Below, in pieces: positions 1-5,443 of a stretch of DNA of 6,144 nucleotides. Position 1 is the first letter of the stretch. Each line of letters starts with the position of its first letter. Under the pieces are notes generated by a model, which saw only the letters and a list, made by a program, of their open reading frames with translations, was not told the origin of the DNA and made no database searches. The position numbers and the translations under genes were made by a program. Source of the DNA: Planctomycetaceae bacterium (GTDB taxonomy: Bacteria; Planctomycetota; Planctomycetia; Pirellulales; Thermoguttaceae); the NCBI GenBank assembly GCA_031256755.1, contig JAIRPZ010000278.1, positions 1 through 6,144 of the forward strand, given 5' to 3'.

Positions 1-521
1 GCAACAACTGGCTTGACACAACGCTGACAACCGGTGCTATCACTGCCAATCACCACCATCGCGGCGGGGCAGAGTTGGCGTATCAATCGGGACCGTTTGC
101 GGTTCGTTCCGAAGCGTTCTTTGCAAAGTACGGCGGCAACGTTGACAAAACGGCAACGGGTGCATCGGTGGAATTGACGTACTTCCTGACCGGCGACTGG
201 CGGGAATACAGTTTGGCAAACGGGAATTTCGGAGCGGCAAAGGTGAGAAAGCCGTTCCACCCGTTCAAATGCGGCGAATGGAATCTGGTTGATTCGCTCG
301 GTGCGTGGCAGTTTGTAACGCAGTACGGTTATGTTGACCTCGGCGATTGGCGGGCAACTACCGGCGGCAGACAGCACGATTTGACCTTCGGCTTAAACTG
401 GTTCTGGACATCGAATCTGCGGTGGATATTTGAATACACTCATTCGCAGCAGAACACAGGCACCGCTTATACCTATACCTATCAGGACATCTTCGGAACG
501 AGTGTCCGTATGAATTGGTAA
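1..521 (+). CDS. Outer-membrane porin, Porin_O_P (OprO/OprP-like) family, C-terminal part
   Basis: The reading frame is open from base 3 of the window to a TAA at 519-521, giving about 172 residues of a protein whose start lies outside the window. It alternates short polar and aromatic stretches, as beta-barrel strands do. It carries the landmarks of the phosphate-selective porin O/P family: a YFLTGDWREY segment, then GAWQFVTQYGYVDLGDW, a GGRQHDLTFGLNWFW strand, and a final strand ending in Trp. A C-terminal aromatic residue is the usual signal for insertion by the BAM complex, so the protein should sit in the outer membrane as a passive diffusion channel. The family includes phosphate- and pyrophosphate-selective porins, but many planctomycete members have no known substrate and selectivity cannot be read from this fragment. 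A hairpin 50 bases past the stop probably ends its transcript. Family assignment is fairly sure; the solute is unknown. Confidence 0.85.
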   Translation, partial: NNWLDTTLTTGAITANHHHRGGAELAYQSGPFAVRSEAFFAKYGGNVDKTATGASVELTYFLTGDWREYSLANGNFGAAKVRKPFHPFKCGEWNLVDSLGAWQFVTQYGYVDLGDWRATTGGRQHDLTFGLNWFWTSNLRWIFEYTHSQQNTGTAYTYTYQDIFGTSVRMNW

Positions 522-571
522 TCGGTATTTCGGTACTTGCTTGGAATACGAAGAATGATAATACGCAGGAG

Positions 572-602
572 CGGCAGGCATACGCCTGCCGTGTTTGCTT
601 TT
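572..602 (+). terminator. Probable intrinsic terminator of the porin gene
   Basis: A perfect 8-bp GC-rich stem, CGGCAGGC at 572-579 and GCCTGCCG at 584-591, closes a 4-base loop. The T-rich tract TGTTTGCTTTT follows at 592-602. It lies 50 bases after the porin stop and before the next promoter, where a terminator is expected. The T tract is interrupted by G and C, so efficiency is uncertain. Confidence 0.5.
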
Positions 603-611
603 GCCGGCGGT

Positions 612-639
612 TTGCATACCGTAAAATATGCGGTACAAT
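612..639 (+). promoter_or_regulatory. Candidate sigma70-type promoter of the nuclease-like gene
   Basis: TACAAT at 634-639 matches the -10 consensus at five of six positions. TTGCAT at 612-617 is a weak -35, 16 bases upstream. Transcription would start near 646, giving a leader of about 30 bases to the ATG at 676. TAAAAT at 622-627 is an alternative -10. This is a pattern match only. Confidence 0.35.
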
Positions 640-675
640 ATATGCGTTGATCGTTGTTTACTTGTCAGGAAAGAA

Positions 676-1452
676 ATGAGCATTACGGATCCTCAATATC
701 CCGATTTTACCGGCTTGACATTTGAAAAGGTGTGGGCTGCGCTGATGGAAGACCGCGAACAACACCGGAAAGACCGTGAAGAGACCGAGCGTGTCTTTCG
801 GAAAAGCCGCAAAAAAACGGAGCGATCCCTCCAGCAAAGTCGCGAAGAAACCGAGCGTCTACGCCAAGAGACGGATCGATCTCTCCAGAAAAGCCGTGAA
901 GAAACCGAGAGTATCCGTCAGGAAACCGAGCGTCTGCGTCAAGAGACCGAGCGTATCCGTCGGGAGGCATGGGAACGAATCGACGCTTTTACCAAATCGG
1001 TCAACGATTTCAAAGGCGACATCAGCAATCGGCTCGGTGAAATTGCCGAACATCTTGTCGCTCCGAACATTGCCGACAAGTTCAACGAATTAAATTTTGA
1101 CTTCGACAAAGCATCCCCCAATGTCAAAATCAAAAATCCGAAAACAAAGGAAGTGCTGTTTGAATTCGACATCTTACTCGAAAACGGCAAAAGCATTGTC
1201 GTTGTCGAAGTCAACACGAAACCGGTATTTCGGGACGTTGAACGGCTTACGCAGCGGCTGATCCGTTTTCGGGAATATCAGGACACTTATCACCGCGAGG
1301 AACGTAAAGTGATTCACGGCTGTCTTGCCGGAGCGGTTTTCGATGCCAACGTCAAGAAAGCCGCAGAACAGGCGGGCTTTTTTGTCGTTACGCAAAGCGG
1401 CGATACGATGCAAATCGAAATGCCCGACGAATTCCAGCCGAGAGCGTTTTGA
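676..1452 (+). CDS. Coiled-coil protein with PD-(D/E)XK nuclease-like domain (DUF3782-like)
   Basis: The protein has 258 residues. The ATG at 676 is chosen because AGGA at 667-670 lies five bases upstream; an in-frame ATG at 628 overlaps the predicted promoter and adds a Cys-rich stretch. Residues 24-105 are a highly charged coiled coil built on recurring (E/K)T(E/D)R units. Their threonines (37, 48, 59, 66, 77, 84, 91) are spaced 11, 11, 7, 11, 7 and 7 residues apart, a mix of hendecads and heptads. Residues 110-258 resemble the PD-(D/E)XK-type domain of DUF3782-like proteins: a strand ending in Asp165, a hairpin, then the strand VVVEV with Glu178. Family members normally have E-x-K here; this protein has Asn180 where Lys is expected, and a Lys at 182. 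Such proteins are common and often multicopy in cyanobacteria and planctomycetes, and their role is unknown. DNA cleavage is not established, and the motif change makes an inactive or structural role possible. The gene ends 46 bases before ilvH. Confidence 0.75.
   Translation: MSITDPQYPDFTGLTFEKVWAALMEDREQHRKDREETERVFRKSRKKTERSLQQSREETERLRQETDRSLQKSREETESIRQETERLRQETERIRREAWERIDAFTKSVNDFKGDISNRLGEIAEHLVAPNIADKFNELNFDFDKASPNVKIKNPKTKEVLFEFDILLENGKSIVVVEVNTKPVFRDVERLTQRLIRFREYQDTYHREERKVIHGCLAGAVFDANVKKAAEQAGFFVVTQSGDTMQIEMPDEFQPRAF
826..933 (+). repeat. 54-bp tandem duplication inside the coiled coil
   Basis: Bases 826-879 and 880-933 encode two 18-residue units, SLQQSREETERLRQETDR and SLQKSREETESIRQETER, identical at 14 of 18 residues. 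The phase of 18 residues equals one hendecad plus one heptad. More diverged copies of the short ACCGAGCGT-type core flank it from about 781 to 957. This looks like growth of the coiled coil by in-frame repeat duplication. Confidence 0.75.
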
Positions 1453-1462
1453 TACGCCCCTC

Positions 1463-1491
1463 TTTACTTTACGGTCGTTTTCAGTCATAAT
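1463..1491 (+). promoter_or_regulatory. Candidate ilvH promoter, placed for a leaderless mRNA
   Basis: TTTACT at 1463-1468 and CATAAT at 1486-1491 are separated by exactly 17 bases and match the -35 and -10 consensus at four and five of six positions. Only seven bases separate the -10 from the ilvH ATG, so transcription should begin at or within a base or two of the start codon. There is no Shine-Dalgarno sequence before that ATG, which fits. Not verified experimentally. Confidence 0.45.
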
Positions 1492-1498
1492 ACTTTCC

Positions 1499-1972
1499 AT
1501 GCGTCACGTAATTTCTGCTCTTGTCCAAAATGTTCCGGGCGTGCTTTCCCACATATCGGGAATGCTTGCGTCGCGGGGGTACAATATCGACAGTTTAGCC
1601 GTCGGCGAAACAGAAAATCACAAACTCTCCCGGATGACTTTCGTTGTGGTCGGCGATGCAAAGGTTCGGGATCAATTTCTGAAACAACTGCAAAAAATTG
1701 TGACAGTTGTTCAAGCCGAAGATATTACGGACAGAGAACACGTCGAGCGGGATTTAATGCTGATTAAAGTCGAAGCACTGCCGGGGTCCCGCAGCAAGGT
1801 TCTTGAAATGGTCCATGTTTTCAAAGGGCAGGTCGTTGATGTCAGCAGTACATCGATGATTATCGAAATGACCGGCAGAGAATCAAAACTGGAAGCATTC
1901 GTGGACACAATGCGCCCCTTCGGTATTGTCGAACTCGTCCGCAGCGGCATCATTGCCTTAGCGCGGGGATAA
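1499..1972 (+). CDS. ilvH: Acetolactate synthase, small (regulatory) subunit
   Basis: IlvH/IlvN binds the thiamine-diphosphate-dependent catalytic subunit (IlvB/IlvI), raises its activity, and imposes feedback inhibition by valine in the first common step of branched-chain amino acid synthesis. The 157 residues match the family's usual length. An N-terminal ACT domain covers about residues 2-75, starting MRHVISALVQNVPGVLSHIS, with RGYNIDSLAVGETEN at 26-40 and LSRMTFVVVGD at 43-53. A C-terminal domain follows from about 83 (VERDLMLIKVEA). The ATG at 1499 is secure because numbering then matches E. coli IlvH from residue 1. Asn11, Gly14 and Asn29, linked to valine binding in E. coli IlvH, are all present, so the enzyme is probably valine-sensitive. 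No catalytic-subunit gene is in view. The 3' end overlaps the convergent glycosyltransferase gene by 15 bases. No Shine-Dalgarno site is seen. Confidence 0.97.
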   Translation: MRHVISALVQNVPGVLSHISGMLASRGYNIDSLAVGETENHKLSRMTFVVVGDAKVRDQFLKQLQKIVTVVQAEDITDREHVERDLMLIKVEALPGSRSKVLEMVHVFKGQVVDVSSTSMIIEMTGRESKLEAFVDTMRPFGIVELVRSGIIALARG

Positions 1973-2953
1973 CGCAAACCGCCATTCCCGAAGAATACCC
2001 CAGCCGTAGCCGAAATGGACTGCAAGGAAAACAAAAGGCAGCCGGAACAAAATGTCCGCCCGTTTTTGTTGGATAGTCAGCCGAAGCGATTCCGCAATGA
2101 TTGCCGCAAAATATAAGCCGCACACGCCGAAATAAGTCCAAAGAAAAATCCAATGGACAAAGCAGAGCGGCAGACCGGACATCACACCGAAAACAAACAA
2201 ACCCGGTGCAAAACCGCTCCATGAAAACGTGTGCCGGTGTTTGCGGAAAAGCCGAACCCGTCCCCGACCGTAGCGGAACATTTGATACGCCAATCCCTTT
2301 AACGTCTTGCGGGGAACATACCGGACGGCAATCGCCGGTTCAAAGTAACATTTAAGACCGGCGGCATCAATCCGGGTATTCATTTCGACATCTTCACAGG
2401 CATCAAATGTCTCATCAAACAAACCGACGGTCTCAAAAACCGATTTCCGGTAAGCAACGGCAACGCTGCTTGCCGGTGCGAATCGGGCTTGATCGGAATA
2501 AATAAACGAATCCGGATGATGTCCGAGCCGGCTGCGTCTTGCTGAAGCCACCGCCCATTGCAGCGGTGCGGCATCGGTCATTTCCAGCGGCTGCGGACGA
2601 CCGAGACAATCCGCTCCTGATTTTTCCAGCGTTTCACTCACACGGGCTAGCATCTGTTTACTGTCGATGATGCAATGTCCGTCAATGATTAGAATCACTT
2701 CGCCGGCGGCATTCCGTATGCCGATGTTCCGGGCAGCACTGGCAAGTAATTTCGGATTTTCAAAATACCGGACGTTGGGATATTTTTGAACGTATCCGGC
2801 AACGATTTGCGGTGTTTGATCCGCAGAAAGTCCGTCCGCAACGATGATTTCAAACTTGCCGGAATCGTAATGCTGCTCCAAAAGGCGGTCAAGCACTTCG
2901 GCGATATGTTCGGCTTCGTTCCGAACCGGTATCACAACAGTTAAAGAGAGCAT
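1958..2953 (-). CDS. Family 2 glycosyltransferase, ExoA-like, with C-terminal membrane segments
   Basis: The protein has 331 residues. The N-terminal GT-A domain opens with the strand LTVVIPVRNEAEHI. It has a nucleotide-sugar-binding ADGLSADQT segment (Asp40), an AARNIGIRNAAGE helix at 73-84, and IIDGH at 89-93, where Asp91 and His93 take the place of the DxD metal-binding motif; D-x-H is usual in ExoA-type enzymes. CEDVEMNTR at 186-194 supplies the likely catalytic base Asp188. A YQMFRYGRGR segment at 223-232 resembles the Q/RxxRW acceptor region of processive enzymes. About three hydrophobic segments follow (near 247-270, 271-290 and 302-320), so it is probably anchored in the inner membrane. 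By family it should add a sugar to a lipid-linked intermediate of an exopolysaccharide or surface glycan; donor and acceptor are unknown. It has its own promoter upstream, lacks an obvious Shine-Dalgarno site, and converges on ilvH with a 15-base overlap. No other polysaccharide genes are adjacent. Confidence 0.93.
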   Translation of the reverse strand: MLSLTVVIPVRNEAEHIAEVLDRLLEQHYDSGKFEIIVADGLSADQTPQIVAGYVQKYPNVRYFENPKLLASAARNIGIRNAAGEVILIIDGHCIIDSKQMLARVSETLEKSGADCLGRPQPLEMTDAAPLQWAVASARRSRLGHHPDSFIYSDQARFAPASSVAVAYRKSVFETVGLFDETFDACEDVEMNTRIDAAGLKCYFEPAIAVRYVPRKTLKGLAYQMFRYGRGRVRLFRKHRHTFSWSGFAPGLFVFGVMSGLPLCFVHWIFLWTYFGVCGLYFAAIIAESLRLTIQQKRADILFRLPFVFLAVHFGYGWGILREWRFALSPR

Positions 2954-2991
2954 GGTTTCTGTTTTTTCACTTCGTTTTAAGACAAACCCGG

Positions 2992-3020
2992 ATTATCCGC
3001 TATTTGCCCCTCATAATCAA
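2992..3020 (-). promoter_or_regulatory. Candidate promoter of the glycosyltransferase gene
   Basis: Read on the minus strand, TTGATT (complement of 3015-3020) and GATAAT (complement of 2992-2997) are exactly 17 bases apart and match the -35 and -10 consensus at four and five of six positions. The start of transcription would fall near 2985, leaving a leader of about 32 bases before the ATG at 2953. It suggests the gene is transcribed independently of fliH. Confidence 0.45.
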
Positions 3021-3130
3021 GAAGAGGCATTTATTGCCCGCACCGGCAGTCAGTTTTTTCAGTGTCCTTTGTACGCATTGACGCAGTAGTTTAATCCAGA
3101 TGAAGAAAAACTTCAGCAACTGTTGGATTT

Positions 3131-3212
3131 GCAGACCGCAGTTTGCAGACGGCAGACATCAGACGGCAGCAATCTTTCTTTCTGCCGTCTGCGGTCTGTA
3201 ATCTGCCGTCTC
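3131..3212 (+). repeat. Cluster of inverted CAGACGGCAG-type repeats between fliH and the glycosyltransferase
   Basis: Six copies of a roughly 10-base unit form two arms. The left arm has CAGACCGCAG at 3132-3141, AGACGGCAGA at 3147-3156 and AGACGGCAG at 3161-3169. The right arm has the complements TCTGCCGTCT at 3181-3190, CTGCGGTCTG at 3189-3198 and TCTGCCGTCT at 3202-3211. The arms can pair as a stem of about 18 bp with a 5-7 base bulge, or as a compact 9-bp hairpin (3161-3169 with 3182-3190). It lies 24 bases past the fliH stop. No T-run follows on either strand, so it is not a standard intrinsic terminator. It could be a REP-like dispersed repeat, a mRNA-stabilising hairpin, or the remnant of a small mobile repeat. 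The structure is directly visible; its role is unknown. Confidence 0.75.
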
Positions 3213-3235
3213 TTAATTATCAATTTTTCCTCCGT

Positions 3236-4168
3236 TTAGGGAAAAGTTAATAATTCTTGTTCAATACGCTCAATGCGGGAAAAAATCTGATTGTCAATAC
3301 TTCCTTTGGACGTTTCAGCAACACATCCGCCGGCAGCAACAGACGGATCCGCAATCATTTCAACCGGCACCGACCGCGTCATTTCCCGAACAAGAATGTC
3401 AATCTGCGGTTTCAGCGTTTCATAATCGCCGCTGTTCAGCCGGATACGAAGCGATGTACTGCCTGTCCCTAATTCCAGCGTTTCCCGAAGAAGTTTTATC
3501 GGCACGTCAATCATTTCCGGTAATTGCCGGTTGACGGCTTTTTCCGCAATCGCCGCCGCAATGCGGATCACATGCTCTTCCCAATACTGCAAAAATGAAC
3601 GTTTCGCCGTTTCCAGTTGGTCAATCATGCCGGATAATGCCGGAAGCAGCGTTTCCAGTTTTGCACCAAGTTGGATTTCCGCTTCATGATGAACCTTTTC
3701 AGCATAATCAATTTGGGCTTTCATTTCGCCGTCAGCATAACCTTTGGAATGTCCCTCATCGTAGCCGGCTTTTTTCCCTTCTTCAAATCCCTTTTCCCGG
3801 GATTCTTCGGACTCCTGCTGCTGTTTGATTTTTAATGCCGCCGTATCTTTTTCGAGTTGTTCTTTCCGTTTTTGAAAGTTTTCTTCTTCAAGTTTCAGTT
3901 TGCCGTGCAGTTCATCTAATTGTTTGCGGATCGTTTCGGTTTCGATTCTCGCCTGATTTTTTGCCGCTTCGAGTTCGGCTTGATTTTTTTCTTTTTCGGC
4001 AGCGGTTTCCTGCCGGATTTTCAGCACTTCCGCCTGCGCCGCCGCCGCCAAACGCAAGGCTTCCTCTTTGACTTGAGCGAGATACGCCGTTGCCTTCGCT
4101 TCCAAGTCCACGAAGTTGAACGGAACCGCACGATACGTGACCGGCTGTGATGAAGAAGTTGATGCCAT
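3236..4168 (-). CDS. fliH: Flagellar export-ATPase stator protein FliH (FliH/YscL family)
   Basis: FliH binds and restrains the flagellar export ATPase FliI and docks it at the C-ring and export gate on the cytoplasmic side of the membrane. The 310-residue protein opens with MASTSSSQPVTYRAVPFNF and an Ala/Glu/Lys-rich helix (about 21-120) that is probably coiled coil. A run of six GxxxG-spaced glycines (127, 131, 135, 139, 143, 147) follows, the hallmark of FliH. The globular C-terminal domain (about 165-310) contains IAAAIAEKAVNRQL at 203-216, and ADPSVAAGGCVAET followed by GSIDNQIFSRIERI, which is the typical FliH ending. The ATG at 4168 is preferred. An in-frame TTG at 4228 would add a Cys-rich stretch unlike the family, although AGAGGA lies 14 bases before it. 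Neither start has a well-placed Shine-Dalgarno site. The gene follows the recombinase by 71 bases on the same strand, so it may share its transcript. No fliG, fliI or other flagellar gene is in view. A type III secretion homologue is less likely. Confidence 0.9.
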   Translation of the reverse strand: MASTSSSQPVTYRAVPFNFVDLEAKATAYLAQVKEEALRLAAAAQAEVLKIRQETAAEKEKNQAELEAAKNQARIETETIRKQLDELHGKLKLEEENFQKRKEQLEKDTAALKIKQQQESEESREKGFEEGKKAGYDEGHSKGYADGEMKAQIDYAEKVHHEAEIQLGAKLETLLPALSGMIDQLETAKRSFLQYWEEHVIRIAAAIAEKAVNRQLPEMIDVPIKLLRETLELGTGSTSLRIRLNSGDYETLKPQIDILVREMTRSVPVEMIADPSVAAGGCVAETSKGSIDNQIFSRIERIEQELLTFP

Positions 4169-4239
4169 GCCGCCGGAGCATAAAGAAAAAATCTGTCCCA
4201 CGCAAGAGCAATCACACACAGACAGCAAATGCGTTTTGC

Positions 4240-5256
4240 TTATCCTCTTGGGTGAAATTTGGCGTGAATTTCTTTAAGCCGTGTCATATCCACGTGCGTA
4301 TAAATTTGCGTGGTGGCAATGCTGGCGTGACCGAGCATTTCCTGCACCTGCCGCAAGTCCGCTCCGCCGGCAAGCAAATGGGTCGCAAAACTGTGCCGCA
4401 ATGTGTGCGGACTGATGGCGGGAGGCGCACCGATCCGCGCTGCGTATTTTTTAACCAGTTCCCATATTGCTTCACGCCTGATTTTATACCCCTTAAAAGA
4501 TAAAAACGCCCAAGGGACTTTCGATTCGCGGGCCGTTTCGGTTCCCCAGCCGGAAATCCTGAAAGAGGGCTTTTCCCCGACTTTCCGGCGGCGCAACACG
4601 GTTTCCCGCTCTTCTTTCATCCATCGGTGAAAAGCGGCGGCGGCTTTTTTGTTGAGCGGTACAATCCGCTGTTTGTTTCCCTTGCCGGTACAAAGACAGT
4701 ACCCTTCGTCAATATGGATGTCGTCCAACCGGAGGTTCACAATTTCGGAACACCGGCAGCCGGTTGCATAAAAAAATTCCAAAATGGCTCTGTCCCGCTG
4801 CCAGAGTTTGTCGGACATTGCTTCCGGTGCGGTCAACAGTTCTCTGACTTGTCCTTCGGTCAGAATTTTGGGCAGACGTTCCCAGAGTTTCGGACTGCCG
4901 AGCAGTTCGGCAGGATTGCCGAGCATCGCCCCTTCGAGTTGTAAATAACGGAAGAAAACACGGAGCGAAACGATATGTCTTGCCCGTGATGCTTCTTTCA
5001 GTTGCCGCTTTTCGAGCCAAACGACATAGTCGGCGAGGGCGTGCGTGCGGAGTTGCTGAATCGTCCGATTGCCGAGCCAGCGGAAAAAATGTTCCATATC
5101 GCGGCGGTACGCCATAACGGAATTATCGGCAAGCCGGATTTCGCTGGTGATGTAGCGTAAAAATCCTTCGAGCCAATCCTGCCGGGAAGATCGGGTTTCG
5201 ATACGCCGGGTCATCAGCCGCCGCCGGCGCGGATTGAATTTGAGTGTCTCTGCCAT
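4240..5256 (-). CDS. xerD: Tyrosine recombinase, XerD-like
   Basis: XerC/XerD recombinases act at dif to resolve chromosome dimers under control of FtsK. The 338-residue protein has the N-terminal SAM-like core-binding domain (about 25-112, with LADNSVMAYRRDMEHFFRWL) and the C-terminal catalytic domain. All active-site residues are visible: Arg168 in ATGCRCSE, Lys192 in GKGNKQR, His284 and Arg287 in SPHTLRHS, His310 in MLGHAS, and the nucleophile Tyr319 in TQIYTHV. Spacing matches E. coli XerD (R148, K172, H244, R247, H270, Y279), except for 20 extra N-terminal residues and about 20 extra between the Lys and the first His (near 218-255). The ending THVDMTRLKEIHAKFHPRG resembles XerD more than XerC, but C versus D cannot be settled from one gene, and an integrase of an integrated element is not excluded. 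The ATG at 5256 is taken; Met15 (base 5214) is an alternative closer to the usual N-terminus. Neither has a Shine-Dalgarno site. Confidence 0.92.
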   Translation of the reverse strand: MAETLKFNPRRRRLMTRRIETRSSRQDWLEGFLRYITSEIRLADNSVMAYRRDMEHFFRWLGNRTIQQLRTHALADYVVWLEKRQLKEASRARHIVSLRVFFRYLQLEGAMLGNPAELLGSPKLWERLPKILTEGQVRELLTAPEAMSDKLWQRDRAILEFFYATGCRCSEIVNLRLDDIHIDEGYCLCTGKGNKQRIVPLNKKAAAAFHRWMKEERETVLRRRKVGEKPSFRISGWGTETARESKVPWAFLSFKGYKIRREAIWELVKKYAARIGAPPAISPHTLRHSFATHLLAGGADLRQVQEMLGHASIATTQIYTHVDMTRLKEIHAKFHPRG

Positions 5257-5263
5257 ATTTCCG

Positions 5264-5293
5264 ATTATCGGTATTTTCCGTATTCAAGGTCAA
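5264..5293 (-). promoter_or_regulatory. Candidate promoter of the recombinase gene, placed at its ATG
   Basis: On the minus strand, TTGACC (complement of 5288-5293) and GATAAT (complement of 5264-5269) each match consensus at five of six positions and are 18 bases apart. This is the best promoter match in the window. Only seven bases lie between the -10 and the ATG at 5256, so that start would be leaderless; initiation at Met15 would leave a leader of about 43 bases. fliH may be read from this promoter too. Confidence 0.5.
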
Positions 5294-5406
5294 ACCGATT
5301 TCCGGTGTTGCGGTGATGATGTTTCGGGGGCGTTTCCAAAAATGCTGTCCTTCTCGCCGCCTCGTTAAAACCAAACCACAAGCCGCATTTTACCGCATTA
5401 TGCATT

Positions 5407-5443
5407 CTCATGATCATACTTGCGGCACAAGTATTTTCATGAG
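5407..5443. promoter_or_regulatory. Imperfect palindrome, possible operator or recombination site
   Basis: Two 15-base arms, TCATGATCATACTTG at 5408-5422 and CAAGTATTTTCATGA at 5428-5442, are inverted copies with 13 of 15 matches around a 5-base centre, CGGCA. One more pair (C5407 and G5443) extends it. A third TCATGA follows at 5445-5450, and the octamer TGCATTCT flanks the block as a direct repeat (5401-5408 and 5457-5464). No T-run follows, so it is not a standard terminator. It lies in a divergent spacer about 150 bases from the recombinase start and 170 from the methyltransferase, where a dimeric regulator could bind. It does not fit the 11-6-11 layout of dif. Confidence 0.5.

Noticed and set aside
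776..1093. 105-codon plus-strand frame rich in Lys, Arg and Ser inside the nuclease-like gene
   Set aside because: It is a shifted reading of the repetitive coiled-coil DNA. Its apparent repeats come from the host gene, and it has no start signal of its own.
707..1217. Minus-strand frames opposite the nuclease-like gene
   Set aside because: They are antisense shadows of the repetitive coding DNA; the plus-strand protein has domain structure and a ribosome site.
3101..3115. Small TGAAG-AAAAA-CTTCA hairpin as a terminator
   Set aside because: The stem is only 5 bp and not GC-rich, and no T-run follows on either strand.
3131..3212. CRISPR array
   Set aside because: The units are only about 10 bases, in opposite orientations, with irregular short gaps and no uniform spacers.
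4169..4228. Upstream TTG start extending FliH by 20 residues
   Set aside because: The extra stretch has four cysteines in 20 residues and no family resemblance, and its AGAGGA is 14 bases away; the ATG at 4168 gives a typical FliH N-terminus.
5123..5374. 83-codon minus-strand frame across the recombinase start
   Set aside because: It overlaps the recombinase coding start and promoter in another frame, and its sequence is low-information and Arg-rich.
5408..5442. Palindrome as a chromosomal dif site
   Set aside because: dif has two 11-base arms around about 6 bases with a typical TTATGTTAAAT-like XerD arm; here the arms are 15 bases around 5 and do not match. A genome-wide search would be needed to revisit this.
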